From Thiohalomonas sp041685045 (lineage in GTDB: Bacteria; Pseudomonadota; Gammaproteobacteria; Thiohalomonadales; Thiohalomonadaceae), in the NCBI GenBank assembly GCA_041685045.1, contig JAWLGP010000005.1, forward strand, positions 127,981-191,980: 64,000 bases of DNA, written 5' to 3'. The position numbers and the translations under genes were made by a program. Within the stretch, counting starts at the first letter, position 1. Every line of letters starts with the position of its first letter. Below the pieces are notes generated by a model. It saw only the letters and a program-made list of their open reading frames with translations. It did no database searches and was not told the DNA's origin. Positions 24,599 through 32,980 of this stretch are shown here, piece after piece.

Positions 24599-25468
24599 AT
24601 GGCACTGATTACGATCCTTTTCGCACTGTTCATCGAACATTTCCTCGGCACACTGGAGGAACTGCGTCGTTTCGGCTGGTTTGCCACCTTCACCGACTGG
24701 CTCCGCGCGCGCCTGCCTGCTGCTGGCGACGGCCCGCTTGGGGTCCTGCTGGTGGTGGGGCTGCCGGTCGCCGCCGTGGCCCTGGTCGGCCACGGGCTCG
24801 CCGAGGCGTGGTCGCTGCTCGGGTTCCTGTTTGCCTTGCTGGTGCTGGTCTATACCTTCGGCCCGCGTGATCTGGAGGCGGAGGTCGAAGCCTACGCCGA
24901 TGCCCGCGAGCGCGGCGACGACCAGTCGGCACGCTGGTATGCCGCGAGCCTGCTCGACGGCAATGTTCCCGAGGAGCCGCGCCAACGCACCAGCGCCATT
25001 ATCGAAACCATTCTGGTGGAGGCCCACGAGCGGGTGCTCGGGATCGTCTTCTGGTTCGTGGTGCTGGGTCCGCTGGGCGCCGTGCTCTATCGGCTCAGCC
25101 GGGAGCTCGACAGCCGCTATGCCGATGCCGACTCGGGCTTCGGGCTGGCCGGGTGGCGGCTGCACCAAATCCTCGCCTGGCTGCCGACCCGCCTGTGCGC
25201 CTTCAGTTATGCCCTGGCCGGAAGCTTTAACGATGCCAGCCGCCGCTGGCGCGATGAGGCCCTGCGCTGGAGCGACGAAAACCGGGGCGTGCTGGTCTCG
25301 GCCGGCTTCGGGGCCCTGCGCTATCGGCGCGATGCCGTCGTGTCTGCCGAGGGGGAAGGACAGAGTGAAACAGACGACATCCGCGACACCCTTGCCATGG
25401 TCCGCCGCGCCGCGCTGATCTGGCTTAGCATCCTGGCGCTGTTCACCCTGGCCGGCTGGCACGGCTGA
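24599..25468 (+). CDS. ampE: AmpE-like inner-membrane protein
   Basis: A 289-residue membrane protein with four or five hydrophobic segments. It has the AmpE start MALITILFALFIEHFLG and the internal block LEAEVEAYADARERGDDQSA followed by EAHERVLGIVFWFVVLGPLGAVLYRLSREL. It occurs next to ampD, the conserved arrangement, and is thought to act as a membrane sensor or cobalamin-related protein (CobD-like fold). Nine nucleotides separate it from cobU, suggesting read-through into cobalamin genes. Confidence 0.9.
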   Translation: MALITILFALFIEHFLGTLEELRRFGWFATFTDWLRARLPAAGDGPLGVLLVVGLPVAAVALVGHGLAEAWSLLGFLFALLVLVYTFGPRDLEAEVEAYADARERGDDQSARWYAASLLDGNVPEEPRQRTSAIIETILVEAHERVLGIVFWFVVLGPLGAVLYRLSRELDSRYADADSGFGLAGWRLHQILAWLPTRLCAFSYALAGSFNDASRRWRDEALRWSDENRGVLVSAGFGALRYRRDAVVSAEGEGQSETDDIRDTLAMVRRAALIWLSILALFTLAGWHG

Positions 25469-25477
25469 GTTCGTTCC

Positions 25478-26017
25478 GTGCGTCACCTGATCCTCGGCGG
25501 TGCCCGCTCGGGCAAGAGCCGTTTCGCCGAGCAGTGTGCCATCCAGACGGCTCTTCCGGTTTGCTACGTGGCCACGGCCACCGCAGGCGATCGCGAAATG
25601 GCCGAGCGCATCGCGCGCCATCAGGCCGAACGCCCGTCCGGTTGGCGGACCATCGAGGAACCCCGTGAGCTGGCCGCCGTTCTACTGCACGAAGCGGTGC
25701 CCAACAGCTGCCTGCTGGTGGACTGCCTGACTCTCTGGCTCGCCAACCTGTTCGAGGCCGGTACCGACATTCCGGCCGCCCGCGACGAACTGGCCCATCT
25801 GCTGCCGCAACTCCCCGGCGAGGTCCTGCTGGTCAGCAACGAAGTGGGCCTCGGCATCGTGCCGGACAACGCCCTGGCCCGGCTCTTTCGCGATGAGGCG
25901 GGGCGCCTGAACCAGGCCCTGGCCGCGGCCTGTGATCGGGTCACCTTCGTTGCGGCCGGTCTGCCGTTGACGTTGAAAGACACCTCGGTTGCGGCGCCGC
26001 TTTCGCCTGACCCATAA
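25478..26017 (+). CDS. cobU: Adenosylcobinamide kinase/guanylyltransferase CobU
   Basis: A 179-residue bifunctional enzyme of late cobalamin assembly. It phosphorylates and then guanylylates adenosylcobinamide. The P-loop GGARSGKS is at the N-terminus (HLILGGARSGKSRFAE) and LVSNEVGLGIVPDN is the family block. The start is GTG at 25478. It lies 9 nt after ampE. The next cobalamin gene, cobC, is displaced by a MntA/HepT pair. Confidence 0.95.
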   Translation: MRHLILGGARSGKSRFAEQCAIQTALPVCYVATATAGDREMAERIARHQAERPSGWRTIEEPRELAAVLLHEAVPNSCLLVDCLTLWLANLFEAGTDIPAARDELAHLLPQLPGEVLLVSNEVGLGIVPDNALARLFRDEAGRLNQALAAACDRVTFVAAGLPLTLKDTSVAAPLSPDP

Positions 26018-26024
26018 TCCAGGC

Positions 26025-26441
26025 ATGGACAGCGAACCCGCCATTGCCGATCGGTTGAGACCGCTTCTCGAGCCTTACGCTCTGCGGCTCGTTTGTGCCT
26101 ACCTCTTCGGCAGCCAGGCACGGGGGGATGCCACAGGGCACAGCGACATCGACTTGGCGATCCTCTACCGCGACGAACCACCGTTGTCGATTGACGGTCT
26201 CGGGCTCGACATTGCCGCCCACGTCGAGGCAGCGACCGGGCTTCCGGTTGATTTGGTGGTGCTGAACCATGCCGCCCCCGATCTGGTGCACCGAGTCTTG
26301 CGCGACGGCGTTCTGCTGCTGGAGACCGATCGGTCTGCGCGCATTCGTTTCGAGGTCAAGGCACGCTCAGACTATTTCGACGTTTTACCTTACCTCCGCG
26401 AGTACCGTCGCCGTGCCGGAACGAGTCATGACAGACGTTGA
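26025..26441 (+). CDS. mntA: MntA-like nucleotidyltransferase antitoxin
   Basis: A 138-residue minimal nucleotidyltransferase. It has the GSx10DxD motif GSQARGDATGHSDIDLAIL. In MntA/HepT systems, the MntA enzyme inactivates HepT by AMPylation of its toxic site. ATG 26025 was used; longer frames read back into cobU. Its 3' end overlaps hepT by 14 nt, a typical toxin-antitoxin arrangement. Confidence 0.9.
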   Translation: MDSEPAIADRLRPLLEPYALRLVCAYLFGSQARGDATGHSDIDLAILYRDEPPLSIDGLGLDIAAHVEAATGLPVDLVVLNHAAPDLVHRVLRDGVLLLETDRSARIRFEVKARSDYFDVLPYLREYRRRAGTSHDRR

Positions 26442-26841
26442 TCTGCTTGAGAAGAAGCTGGCATTCATTGAAACCTGTGTGAGCGAATTGCGGCGACTGG
26501 CGCGACCGGACTTGATCGAGTCCGATGTGCGGGAAGAGCGCTTCGTCGCCCATACGCTTCAGCTGGCCATTCAGGCCGCCTTGGATGCTGCCTCGCATAT
26601 CGTTTCCGATCAGCGCCTGGGCGAACCGGAGACAAACCGCCAGTTGTTCCTGCTGCTCCGCCACGAACTGGAGTTGACGGATACCCTCACCGATAACCTC
26701 CAGAAAATGGCCGGTTTCCGTAATCTGCTGGTACATGGCTATCAAACGGTCGAGCGCCGTATCCTGCGCCATGTGGTCGAACATAACCTCGACGACTTAC
26801 TGGCGTTCGTGAGGGCGGTGCGCACCCATTTCGCTCGTTAA
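26428..26841 (+). CDS. hepT: HepT-like ribonuclease toxin
   Basis: A 137-residue all-helical HEPN protein. It carries the RX4HXY catalytic motif in FRNLLVHGYQTVE, the RNA-cleaving site of HepT toxins and the tyrosine AMPylated by MntA. TDVDLLEKKLAFIE opens the domain. It overlaps mntA by 14 nt. Together they form a type VII toxin-antitoxin pair placed between cobU and cobC. Downstream is cobC after 52 nt. Confidence 0.9.
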   Translation: MTDVDLLEKKLAFIETCVSELRRLARPDLIESDVREERFVAHTLQLAIQAALDAASHIVSDQRLGEPETNRQLFLLLRHELELTDTLTDNLQKMAGFRNLLVHGYQTVERRILRHVVEHNLDDLLAFVRAVRTHFAR

Positions 26842-26893
26842 CGCCGCGGGATACCGTTCGAACCGTCGGAAAGAACCAGAAGAAGTCACCGAG

Positions 26894-27535
26894 ATGCAGA
26901 GCACGCTCATCGATATGATCCGCCACGGCGAGCCCGTGGGCGGCAAGAAGTACCGCGGCCAGCTCGACGACCCCCTGAGCGAGAAGGGCTGGTGCCAGAT
27001 GCGCGAGGCGGTGGCGGACCTCTGCCCTTGGGACGCCATCGTCAGTTCGCCGCTGCGGCGCTGCGCCGCCTTCGCCCGTGAAGTGGCCGAGCGCCACGGC
27101 GTGCCGCTGAGTCTCGAGCCGCGGTTGATGGAGATCGGCTTCGGCGCGTGGGAGGGCCGCACCGCCGCCGAGCTGATGGCGGAAGACCCGGAGGTCCTCA
27201 TGCGCTTCTGGAGCGACCCGCTGAACCACACCCCGCCAGGGGCGGAGACGGTACTCGGGTTTCGCGACCGCATCGTCGCCGGCTGGCAGGCGGTGCTGGA
27301 GGCGCATGCAGGTAGCCACGTGCTGCTGGTGGGGCACGCCGGCCAGATCCGCATGGTGCTCTGCCACGTGCTGGGCATGCCGCCGGAACACATGTTCCGC
27401 ATCCAGGTGGCCAACGCCGGCATCACCCGCATCCAGGTGGACGGCCAAGGCGCCGAGGCCCTGCCGCGACTCTTGTTCCACGGCGGTGTGCTAGAAAAAA
27501 ACGCCGCAGAGACGCAGAGGCGCAGAGAGTTTTAA
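26894..27535 (+). CDS. cobC: Alpha-ribazole phosphatase (histidine phosphatase family)
   Basis: A 213-residue phosphoglycerate-mutase-like enzyme. The phospho-acceptor motif IRHGEP is near residue 9; the second catalytic His lies in LLVGHAGQIRMV and Glu in EIGFGAWEGR. Its position between cobU and cobS supports CobC, which dephosphorylates the cobalamin lower-ligand precursor. The last roughly 13 residues (EKNAAETQRRREF) are encoded by the left arm of the hairpin at 27503-27580, replacing the native end. Confidence 0.87.
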   Translation: MQSTLIDMIRHGEPVGGKKYRGQLDDPLSEKGWCQMREAVADLCPWDAIVSSPLRRCAAFAREVAERHGVPLSLEPRLMEIGFGAWEGRTAAELMAEDPEVLMRFWSDPLNHTPPGAETVLGFRDRIVAGWQAVLEAHAGSHVLLVGHAGQIRMVLCHVLGMPPEHMFRIQVANAGITRIQVDGQGAEALPRLLFHGGVLEKNAAETQRRREF

Positions 27536-27580
27536 TTCAGTTTTTCTCCGCGCCTCTGCGTCTCTGCGGCAGGTTTTTTG
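27503..27580 (+). terminator. Perfect 21-bp hairpin with T tract: repeat acting as terminator
   Basis: Arms 27503-27523 and 27550-27570 are perfect inverted copies (GCAGAGACGCAGAGG core). A run of T follows from 27573. The 26-nt loop includes the cobC stop codon. The left arm is part of the cobC coding sequence. Related GACGCAGA sequence recurs at 36151-36221. Confidence 0.7.
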
Positions 27581-27639
27581 TTATCGAGGTTGTAACTGTT
27601 CGCCCGGGTAGGCTCTCGATTCGGCGCTACACAAGGCAT

Positions 27640-27706
27640 CGTCTTCCCCGCGAAGGCGGGGATCCATTGACCGTTCCCTGGATTCCCGCCTGCGCGGGAA
27701 TGACGG
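27640..27706. repeat. CCCGCGAAGGCGGG interspersed repeat pair
   Basis: Two inverted hairpin units, CCCCGCGAAGGCGGGGATCC (27646-27665) and GGATTCCCGCCTGCGCGGGAA (split across 27680-27700), form a pair pointing toward each other between cobC and cobS. The same CCCGCG-AA-CGCGGG family occurs at 54205-54230 and 54591-54614. Confidence 0.85.
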
Positions 27707-27738
27707 AGGGGGCGAGTAGTTACAAGTGGAGGTTACGG

Positions 27739-28464
27739 ATGAACGCACACCTGCGCTACTTCTGGATTGCACTGCAGTTTCTGACCCGGGTGCCGGTGCC
27801 TGCCCACGCACCGCCGGAGCCGGGGGAGGCCGGACGGGTGGTGCTCTATTACCCGCTGGTCGGGCTGGCCATCGGCGGGCTGCTCTGGCTGGTCGCCGGG
27901 CTGCTCGGCGACGTCGAGCCGCTGGTGCGCGCGGCGGTGCTGCTGGCGGTTTGGGTCGGCGTGACCGGCGGTCTGCATCTGGACGGGCTGGCCGACACCG
28001 CGGATGCCTTCGTCGGCGGCCACGGCGATCGCGAACGCACCCTGGCGATCATGAAAGACCCGTACTGCGGGCCGATGGGGGTGACCGCCATCGGGCTGGT
28101 GCTGCTGGTGAAATTCGCGGTGCTGGCGATGCTGCCTTCGGCGCTGCTGTGGCTGGTGCCGCTGCTTGGGCGCAGTCTGATCCCGGCGCTGTTCTTGAAC
28201 ACGCCCTATGTGCGCCCCGGCGGCCTCGGCGAGGCGATGCAGGCCGAACTGCCGCCGTCCGCCGCGCGAGGCGTGCTGGTGGCCGTCGGCCTGTTTGCGC
28301 TGCTCTTTTTCGGCGGCGCCGGGTTGTGGGCCCTGCTGGTCGCCGCCTTCTGGTGGTTTGTGTTTCGCGCCTGGCTGTTGGGCAGGCTGGGCGGTACCAC
28401 GGGCGATACCGCCGGCGCCCTGGTCGAGATCGGCGAGTCGCTGGTGCTGCTGGCCCTGGCGTGA
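27739..28464 (+). CDS. cobS: Adenosylcobinamide-GDP ribazoletransferase (cobalamin synthase)
   Basis: A 241-residue inner-membrane enzyme that joins adenosylcobinamide-GDP to alpha-ribazole, the last step of cobalamin synthesis. The block GGLHLDGLADTADAFVGGHGD carries the metal-binding acidic residues of the family, and FLTRVPVP near the start is also typical. About six membrane helices. ATG 27739 is preceded by GTGGAGG, a good ribosome site; the longer frame would run through repeats. Confidence 0.95.
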   Translation: MNAHLRYFWIALQFLTRVPVPAHAPPEPGEAGRVVLYYPLVGLAIGGLLWLVAGLLGDVEPLVRAAVLLAVWVGVTGGLHLDGLADTADAFVGGHGDRERTLAIMKDPYCGPMGVTAIGLVLLVKFAVLAMLPSALLWLVPLLGRSLIPALFLNTPYVRPGGLGEAMQAELPPSAARGVLVAVGLFALLFFGGAGLWALLVAAFWWFVFRAWLLGRLGGTTGDTAGALVEIGESLVLLALA

Positions 28465-28483
28465 CAGATTTCATTGAGTTCGC

Positions 28484-28617
28484 CCTCGTTCCCACGCTCT
28501 GCGTGGGAATGCAGGCTGGACGCTCTGCGTCCATATTTGGCCGAAGCCGGTGCCGTTGCCCGGGCATTTCGGCGCGGAGCGCCTCGACTGGCGTTCCCAC
28601 GCGGAGCGTGGGAACGA
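28484..28617. repeat. GTTCCCACGC-GCGTGGGAAC hairpin repeats
   Basis: Two hairpins, CGTTCCCACG/CGTGGGAA at 28487-28509 and CGTTCCCACG/CGTGGGAACG at 28592-28616, separated by about 80 bp that includes the small palindrome GGACGCTCTGCGTCC. There is no ORF. They sit between cobS and pepN. Confidence 0.85.
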
Positions 28618-28635
28618 GAACATGCAAAGGAACCG

Positions 28636-28680
28636 GTCCATTGACCCATTCGCGTTCGTTGGCGTTCATTTGCGGATCAT
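28636..28680. repeat. Third copy of the CATTCGCGTT-type repeat
   Basis: CCATTCGCGTTCGTTGGCG followed by TTCATTTGCGGATCAT closely matches the right arm of the element at 11627-11660. This copy is single, 74 bp before pepN. With the hairpins at 28484-28617 it fills the cobS-pepN gap; nothing else is seen there. Confidence 0.75.
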
Positions 28681-28753
28681 TATCATCACCGCCGCAGCTG
28701 TTCGATGCCGAACGGCAGCTAACCTGATAGTTGGATCAAACAAGAACAAATCG

Positions 28754-31390
28754 ATGACCATGAACGACGCCGCACGACCGAAGACCGTCCACCTCAAGGA
28801 CTACGCCGCGCCGGATTACCGGATCGAGACCATCAACCTGCGCTTCGACCTCCGCGAGGAGTCGACAACGGTTACTTCACGCATGGAGGTCCGCGCGACC
28901 TATGACCCGGCCACGGGCCGGCGCCCCCTCGTGTTGAACGGGCAGGAACTCGAACTGGTGTCGGTGGCGATGGACCATGAGCCGGCCGCGGACGACGGCT
29001 ATGTGGTGGAGGACGGTACGCTCACCATTCCCCATCCTCCGGCCCACTTCACCCTGGAGATCGTCACCCGTAACCGCCCGGCGGAAAACACCGCGCTGGA
29101 GGGGCTGTACCTCTCCGGCGGCAACTTCTGCACCCAGTGCGAGGCGGAGGGCTTTCGCAAGATCACCTTCTTCCCGGACCGGCCGGACGTGATGACCCGG
29201 TTTACGACCACGCTGATTGCCGACCAGACCCGCTACCCGGTGCTGCTCTCCAATGGCGATCGGATCGACAGTGGCGACATGGCGGATGGCAGGCATTACG
29301 CCACCTGGCACGACCCGTTCCCCAAACCGGCCTACCTGTTTGCCTTGGTGGCGGGCGACCTGGCCTGCGTCGAGGACCGTTTCACCACGATGTCAGGCAA
29401 GGAAGTGGCGCTGCAGATCTATGTGCAGCACGGCAACGAGGACAAGACCGCCCACGCCATGCGCTCGCTGAAAAAAGCGATGCGCTGGGATGAGGAGACC
29501 TACGGCCGCGAATACGACCTGAGCACCTACATGATCGTCGCCGTGGACGACTTCAACATGGGGGCGATGGAGAACAAGGGGCTCAACATCTTCAATTCGC
29601 GTTTCGTTTTGGCCAAGCCGGAGACTGCGACCGACACCGACTTCGTCAATATCGAAGGGGTGATCGGTCACGAGTACTTCCACAACTGGTCCGGCAACCG
29701 CGTCACCTGCCGCGACTGGTTCCAGCTGTCGTTGAAGGAGGGCTTCACCGTCTTTCGCGACACCCAGTTCACCGCCGACATGAACTCGCCCGCGGTCAAA
29801 CGCATCGATGACGTTGGCCTGTTGCGCACCCGCCAGTTCGCCGAGGACGCCGGGCCGATGGCCCACCCGGTGCGGCCCGACTCCTATGTCGAGATCAACA
29901 ACTTCTACACCCTCACCGTGTACGAGAAGGGGGCGGAGGTGGTGCGCATGCTGCACACCCTGCTCGGGCCGGAGCGCTTTCGCCAGGGCACCGACCTCTA
30001 TTTCGCCCGCCACGACGGCCAGGCGGTGACAACGGATGACTTCGTCAAGGCGCTGGAGGATGCCAATGGGGTCGACCTGAGGCAGTTCCGTCGCTGGTAC
30101 GAGCAGGCGGGGACGCCGCAGCTGGAGGTGACGCGGGCATACGACAGCGCGGCGCGGCAATATTGCCTGACGGTTCGGCAGAGCTGCCCGCCCACGCCCG
30201 GACAGCCGGAGAAGGCGCCGTTTCACATCCCGCTGAAGACCGCGCTGCTGAGCAGGGAGGGTAAACCGCTGCCGCTGCGTTTGGTCGGGGAGGTGACGGC
30301 GGGCGGCACCGAAAGAGTACTGGAACTGACCCAGCCGGAGCAGACCTTCATTTTCGAGGACATCGACGCCGAACCGGTCCCCTCGCTGTTGCGCGCCTTC
30401 TCCGCGCCGGTGAAGCTGTCGGCCGGTCACAGCGACGAAGAGCTGGCCTTCCTCATGGGCCACGAGACCGACGACTTCAATCGCTGGGAGGCGGGTCAGC
30501 AGCTGGCGCTGCGCGTCATGCTGCGGCAGTTGGAGGGCGCAGCGCGGGAGCTCGACCCCGGGCTGTCCGCCGCCTTCGGCCGCACCCTGGCCGACACCCG
30601 GCTCGACCCGGCCCTGGTGGCGGAGGCACTGACACTGCCGGCCGAGGAGTACGTAGCGGAATCGCTGGCGGTGGCCGACCCGGTGGCCATCCACGAGGTG
30701 CGTCAGCGGTTGCGGCGTTCACTGGCCGAGGCCCACTTCGCGGCACTCGCCGGACGTTACGAGGAGCTCACGGATACCGGTCCCTATTCGTTGGAAGCGG
30801 CGGCTATGGCACGGCGACGGCTGCGCAACGCCTGTCTGGCCTATCTCGCCGAGATGGATGGCGGTGCGGAACGCGCCCTTGCGCAGTTCACCGCCGCTGG
30901 CAACATGACCGACTCCATGTCCGCCTTGAACGCGCTGGTCAGTACCGGTGCCGCAGAGGCCGAAGCGGCGCTGCAGCGCTTTTATGAGCGCTGGAAGGGC
31001 GACGTACTGGTGCTGGACAAGTGGTTCGCGGTGCAGGCAGCCTCGCCGGCTCCCGGTGCGTTGGAGCGGGTGAAACGGCTCATGGAGCACCCGGATTTCA
31101 CCCTGCGAAATCCCAATCGCGTCCGTGCGGTACTGGGCTCGTTCGTGATGCGCAATCAGGCCGGTTTCCACGGCGAGTCGGGGGCCTACGGCTTTCTCGC
31201 CGACCGGGTGCTGGAACTCGATCGGCTCAATCCCCAGGTCGCCGCCCGCATGCTCGACCCGTTCACCCGCTGGCGCCGCTACGCCCCCCCGCGTCAGGCG
31301 GCGATGCGGACCGAACTGGAACGGATCCTGGCCGCGCCGAAGCTCTCCAGCGACGTCTACGAGGTGGCGAGCAAGACCCTGCAGGCTTAA
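28754..31390 (+). CDS. pepN: Aminopeptidase N
   Basis: An 878-residue M1 zinc metallopeptidase that removes N-terminal amino acids from peptides in the cytoplasm. The exopeptidase motif GAMENKG lies near residue 272, and the zinc motif HEYFHN with NRVT follows near residue 304. The length matches E. coli PepN (about 870). The C-terminal domain (FSAPVKLSAGHSDEELAFLM) is typical of the PepN subfamily. The ATG at 28754 is favoured by family length. Single gene, flanked by repeats. Confidence 0.97.
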   Translation: MTMNDAARPKTVHLKDYAAPDYRIETINLRFDLREESTTVTSRMEVRATYDPATGRRPLVLNGQELELVSVAMDHEPAADDGYVVEDGTLTIPHPPAHFTLEIVTRNRPAENTALEGLYLSGGNFCTQCEAEGFRKITFFPDRPDVMTRFTTTLIADQTRYPVLLSNGDRIDSGDMADGRHYATWHDPFPKPAYLFALVAGDLACVEDRFTTMSGKEVALQIYVQHGNEDKTAHAMRSLKKAMRWDEETYGREYDLSTYMIVAVDDFNMGAMENKGLNIFNSRFVLAKPETATDTDFVNIEGVIGHEYFHNWSGNRVTCRDWFQLSLKEGFTVFRDTQFTADMNSPAVKRIDDVGLLRTRQFAEDAGPMAHPVRPDSYVEINNFYTLTVYEKGAEVVRMLHTLLGPERFRQGTDLYFARHDGQAVTTDDFVKALEDANGVDLRQFRRWYEQAGTPQLEVTRAYDSAARQYCLTVRQSCPPTPGQPEKAPFHIPLKTALLSREGKPLPLRLVGEVTAGGTERVLELTQPEQTFIFEDIDAEPVPSLLRAFSAPVKLSAGHSDEELAFLMGHETDDFNRWEAGQQLALRVMLRQLEGAARELDPGLSAAFGRTLADTRLDPALVAEALTLPAEEYVAESLAVADPVAIHEVRQRLRRSLAEAHFAALAGRYEELTDTGPYSLEAAAMARRRLRNACLAYLAEMDGGAERALAQFTAAGNMTDSMSALNALVSTGAAEAEAALQRFYERWKGDVLVLDKWFAVQAASPAPGALERVKRLMEHPDFTLRNPNRVRAVLGSFVMRNQAGFHGESGAYGFLADRVLELDRLNPQVAARMLDPFTRWRRYAPPRQAAMRTELERILAAPKLSSDVYEVASKTLQA

Positions 31391-31430
31391 GTGGGCGCGA
31401 TCGGACGCCCATCGGGCCGGATTGTCCTAT

Positions 31431-31473
31431 TCAACAGGATTTACAGGATTTTTTTCAGGATGGACAGGATGGA
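31431..31473. repeat. AGGAT-family repeat after pepN
   Basis: ACAGGATTTACAGGATTT followed by TTTTCAGGATGGACAGGATGG: a single-arm copy of the family at 1-181. Part of the 326-bp pepN-lysR gap, which also holds the palindrome at 31514-31595 and the lysR leader. Confidence 0.85.
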
Positions 31474-31513
31474 ATAAGAGGCGAAAACCACCTGCCTGGA
31501 TCGCTCGAGCAGC

Positions 31514-31595
31514 TCGCGGATGGGCAAAGCGCAGCGTGCCCATCGGATCCAGGCGGGTGATGGGCACGTCGCTTCGCTCCTTTGCCCATCCTCGC
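31514..31595. repeat. GATGGGCA-type imperfect palindrome
   Basis: GATGGGCAAAGCGCAGC at 31519 and TTTGCCCATCC at 31581-31591 are inverted ends, and CGTGCCCATC/GATGGGCACG (31536-31568) are inverted inside. The composite palindrome of about 80 bp has no ORF and resembles a miniature element. Confidence 0.75.
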
Positions 31596-31700
31596 GACCA
31601 AAGCCACCGCAACCGCCGCCGGCCGAACGTCCCTAGCCCTTTCGGGACATTGTCCCTTCAATCATGAATAAAGTATCCTTTGCGGCCATAAAGGAAACGT

Positions 31701-31730
31701 ATGGCTGAAATCGCACATGGCCGACCGTAG
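31701..31730 (+). other. Nine-codon upstream ORF overlapping lysR start
   Basis: ATG at 31701 follows an AAAGGAAA ribosome site (31690-31697) and encodes MAEIAHGRP, ending at TAG 31728-31730. The lysR ATG (31717) lies inside it in another frame and has no Shine-Dalgarno of its own. Translation of the regulator could therefore depend on termination of this short ORF. Confidence 0.5.
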
Positions 31731-32616
31731 ACTCCAGGTCTTTCACACCGTAGCCCGGTTGCTTTCGTTCACGAAGGCCGCGGAACACCTGCACATGACC
31801 CAGCCGGCGGTGACCTTTCAGGTCCGCCAGCTCGAAGAGTATTTCAATACCCGTCTGTTCGACCGGACCCACAACCGAATCAGCCTCACCGTGGCGGGCG
31901 AGCGGGTCTACAACTACGCCGACCGCATCTTCGCCCTCTATTCGGAGATGGAGAACGCGGTCCGTGATCTGACCGGCGAGGTGAGCGGTGTGCTGATGCT
32001 GGGCGCCAGCACGACTATCGCCGAATACATGCTCCCGGCCCTCTTGGGCGACTTCAAGGCGAAGTACCCGGAGGTCACCATCCGTCTGACGGTGGCCAAC
32101 ACCGACGCCATCGTCTCCATGGTCGAGAATAACTCGATCGACCTCGGGGTGGTGGAGGCACCGGTTCAGAACAAGAATCTGGTGGTGGAGACCTGCCGCA
32201 TCGACCGCATGGTGCTCATCGTCCCGCCCGTCCATGAGCTGGCGGATCAGAAGTCGCTTCCCATCGATGCGGTCCTGGAGCATCCCTACATCTGTCGCGA
32301 GGAGGGTTCCGGGACGCGAGAGGTGCTGCTCGGACACTTGAACGGTGCCGGCGTCGACCCGGCCAATCTGAACGTGGTCATGGAGTTGGGCAGTCCCGAG
32401 GCGGTCAAGGGGGCAGTCGAGGCCGGCATGGGGACGTCGGTCGTCTCGCGTGCCACCATCCTCAAGGAACTGAAGTTGGGCACCTTGGTGGCGCTGGATA
32501 TCGAACCGCCCCTGGAACGTCCCTTCTCCTTCGTTCACCAAAAGCAGAAATTCCGTCTGCGCGCCATCGAAAAGCTGCTCGATTTCGCGCGGAGCTATTG
32601 CCAGGACCACCCCTGA
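31717..32616 (+). CDS. LysR-family transcriptional regulator
   Basis: A 299-residue regulator. The N-terminal winged helix-turn-helix is LLSFTKAAEHLHMTQPAVTFQVRQLE, followed by the linker helix and a periplasmic-binding-like effector domain starting at GVLMLGASTTIAEYMLPALL. Effector and targets are unknown; members of this type regulate sulfur or selenium or amino-acid genes. It is followed after 4 nt by a small hypothetical gene and the PerM-family gene. Start uncertain because of the upstream mini-ORF. Confidence 0.93.
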   Translation: MADRRLQVFHTVARLLSFTKAAEHLHMTQPAVTFQVRQLEEYFNTRLFDRTHNRISLTVAGERVYNYADRIFALYSEMENAVRDLTGEVSGVLMLGASTTIAEYMLPALLGDFKAKYPEVTIRLTVANTDAIVSMVENNSIDLGVVEAPVQNKNLVVETCRIDRMVLIVPPVHELADQKSLPIDAVLEHPYICREEGSGTREVLLGHLNGAGVDPANLNVVMELGSPEAVKGAVEAGMGTSVVSRATILKELKLGTLVALDIEPPLERPFSFVHQKQKFRLRAIEKLLDFARSYCQDHP

Positions 32617-32620
32617 GCCC

Positions 32621-32980
32621 ATGTCGTCTGCGGACGAGAGACTGTTGGAACTGTTCCGCCGGCTTCCGGCGGCCGAGCAGGAGACGGCGCTCGCCTTCGT
32701 GGAGTTCCTGGTGACGCGCAGTGGGGTCGATGTGGAGCCCGCGCCCGTTCCCGAGCCGCAACCGATCCCGCGGCCGGACAATGAGTCGGTCATCGCGGCG
32801 ATTCGACGACTGTCGGAGTCGTACCCGATGCTCGACCGCTCCAAGATGCTGCACGAGACCTCCGGGCTGATGGCCCAGCACGTCATGCAGGGGCGGGCCG
32901 CCGCCGAGGTGATCGACGAGCTGGAACTATTGTTCCGCCGCCACTACGTTCGCCAATTCGGCAGTCAGGACGCGTCATGA
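32621..32980 (+). CDS. Hypothetical soluble protein in lysR-permease operon
   Basis: A 119-residue protein without signal peptide or membrane segment. Residues 1-32 form a helix (ADERLLELFRRLPAAEQETA), followed by a Pro-rich linker (EPAPVPEPQPIPRP) and a helical C-terminus. The pattern resembles small cytoplasmic adaptor proteins. It sits 4 nt after lysR and overlaps the PerM-family gene by 4 nt (ATGA). Function unknown; it could regulate the permease. Confidence 0.8.
   Translation: MSSADERLLELFRRLPAAEQETALAFVEFLVTRSGVDVEPAPVPEPQPIPRPDNESVIAAIRRLSESYPMLDRSKMLHETSGLMAQHVMQGRAAAEVIDELELLFRRHYVRQFGSQDAS

Noticed and set aside
25470..25480. Cobalamin riboswitch before cobU
   Set aside because: Only 9 nt separate ampE and cobU, leaving no room for the riboswitch fold.
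27503..28680. CRISPR-like array around repeated hairpins
   Set aside because: Repeats are inverted, of several families and irregularly spaced, with no constant spacer size and no cas genes.
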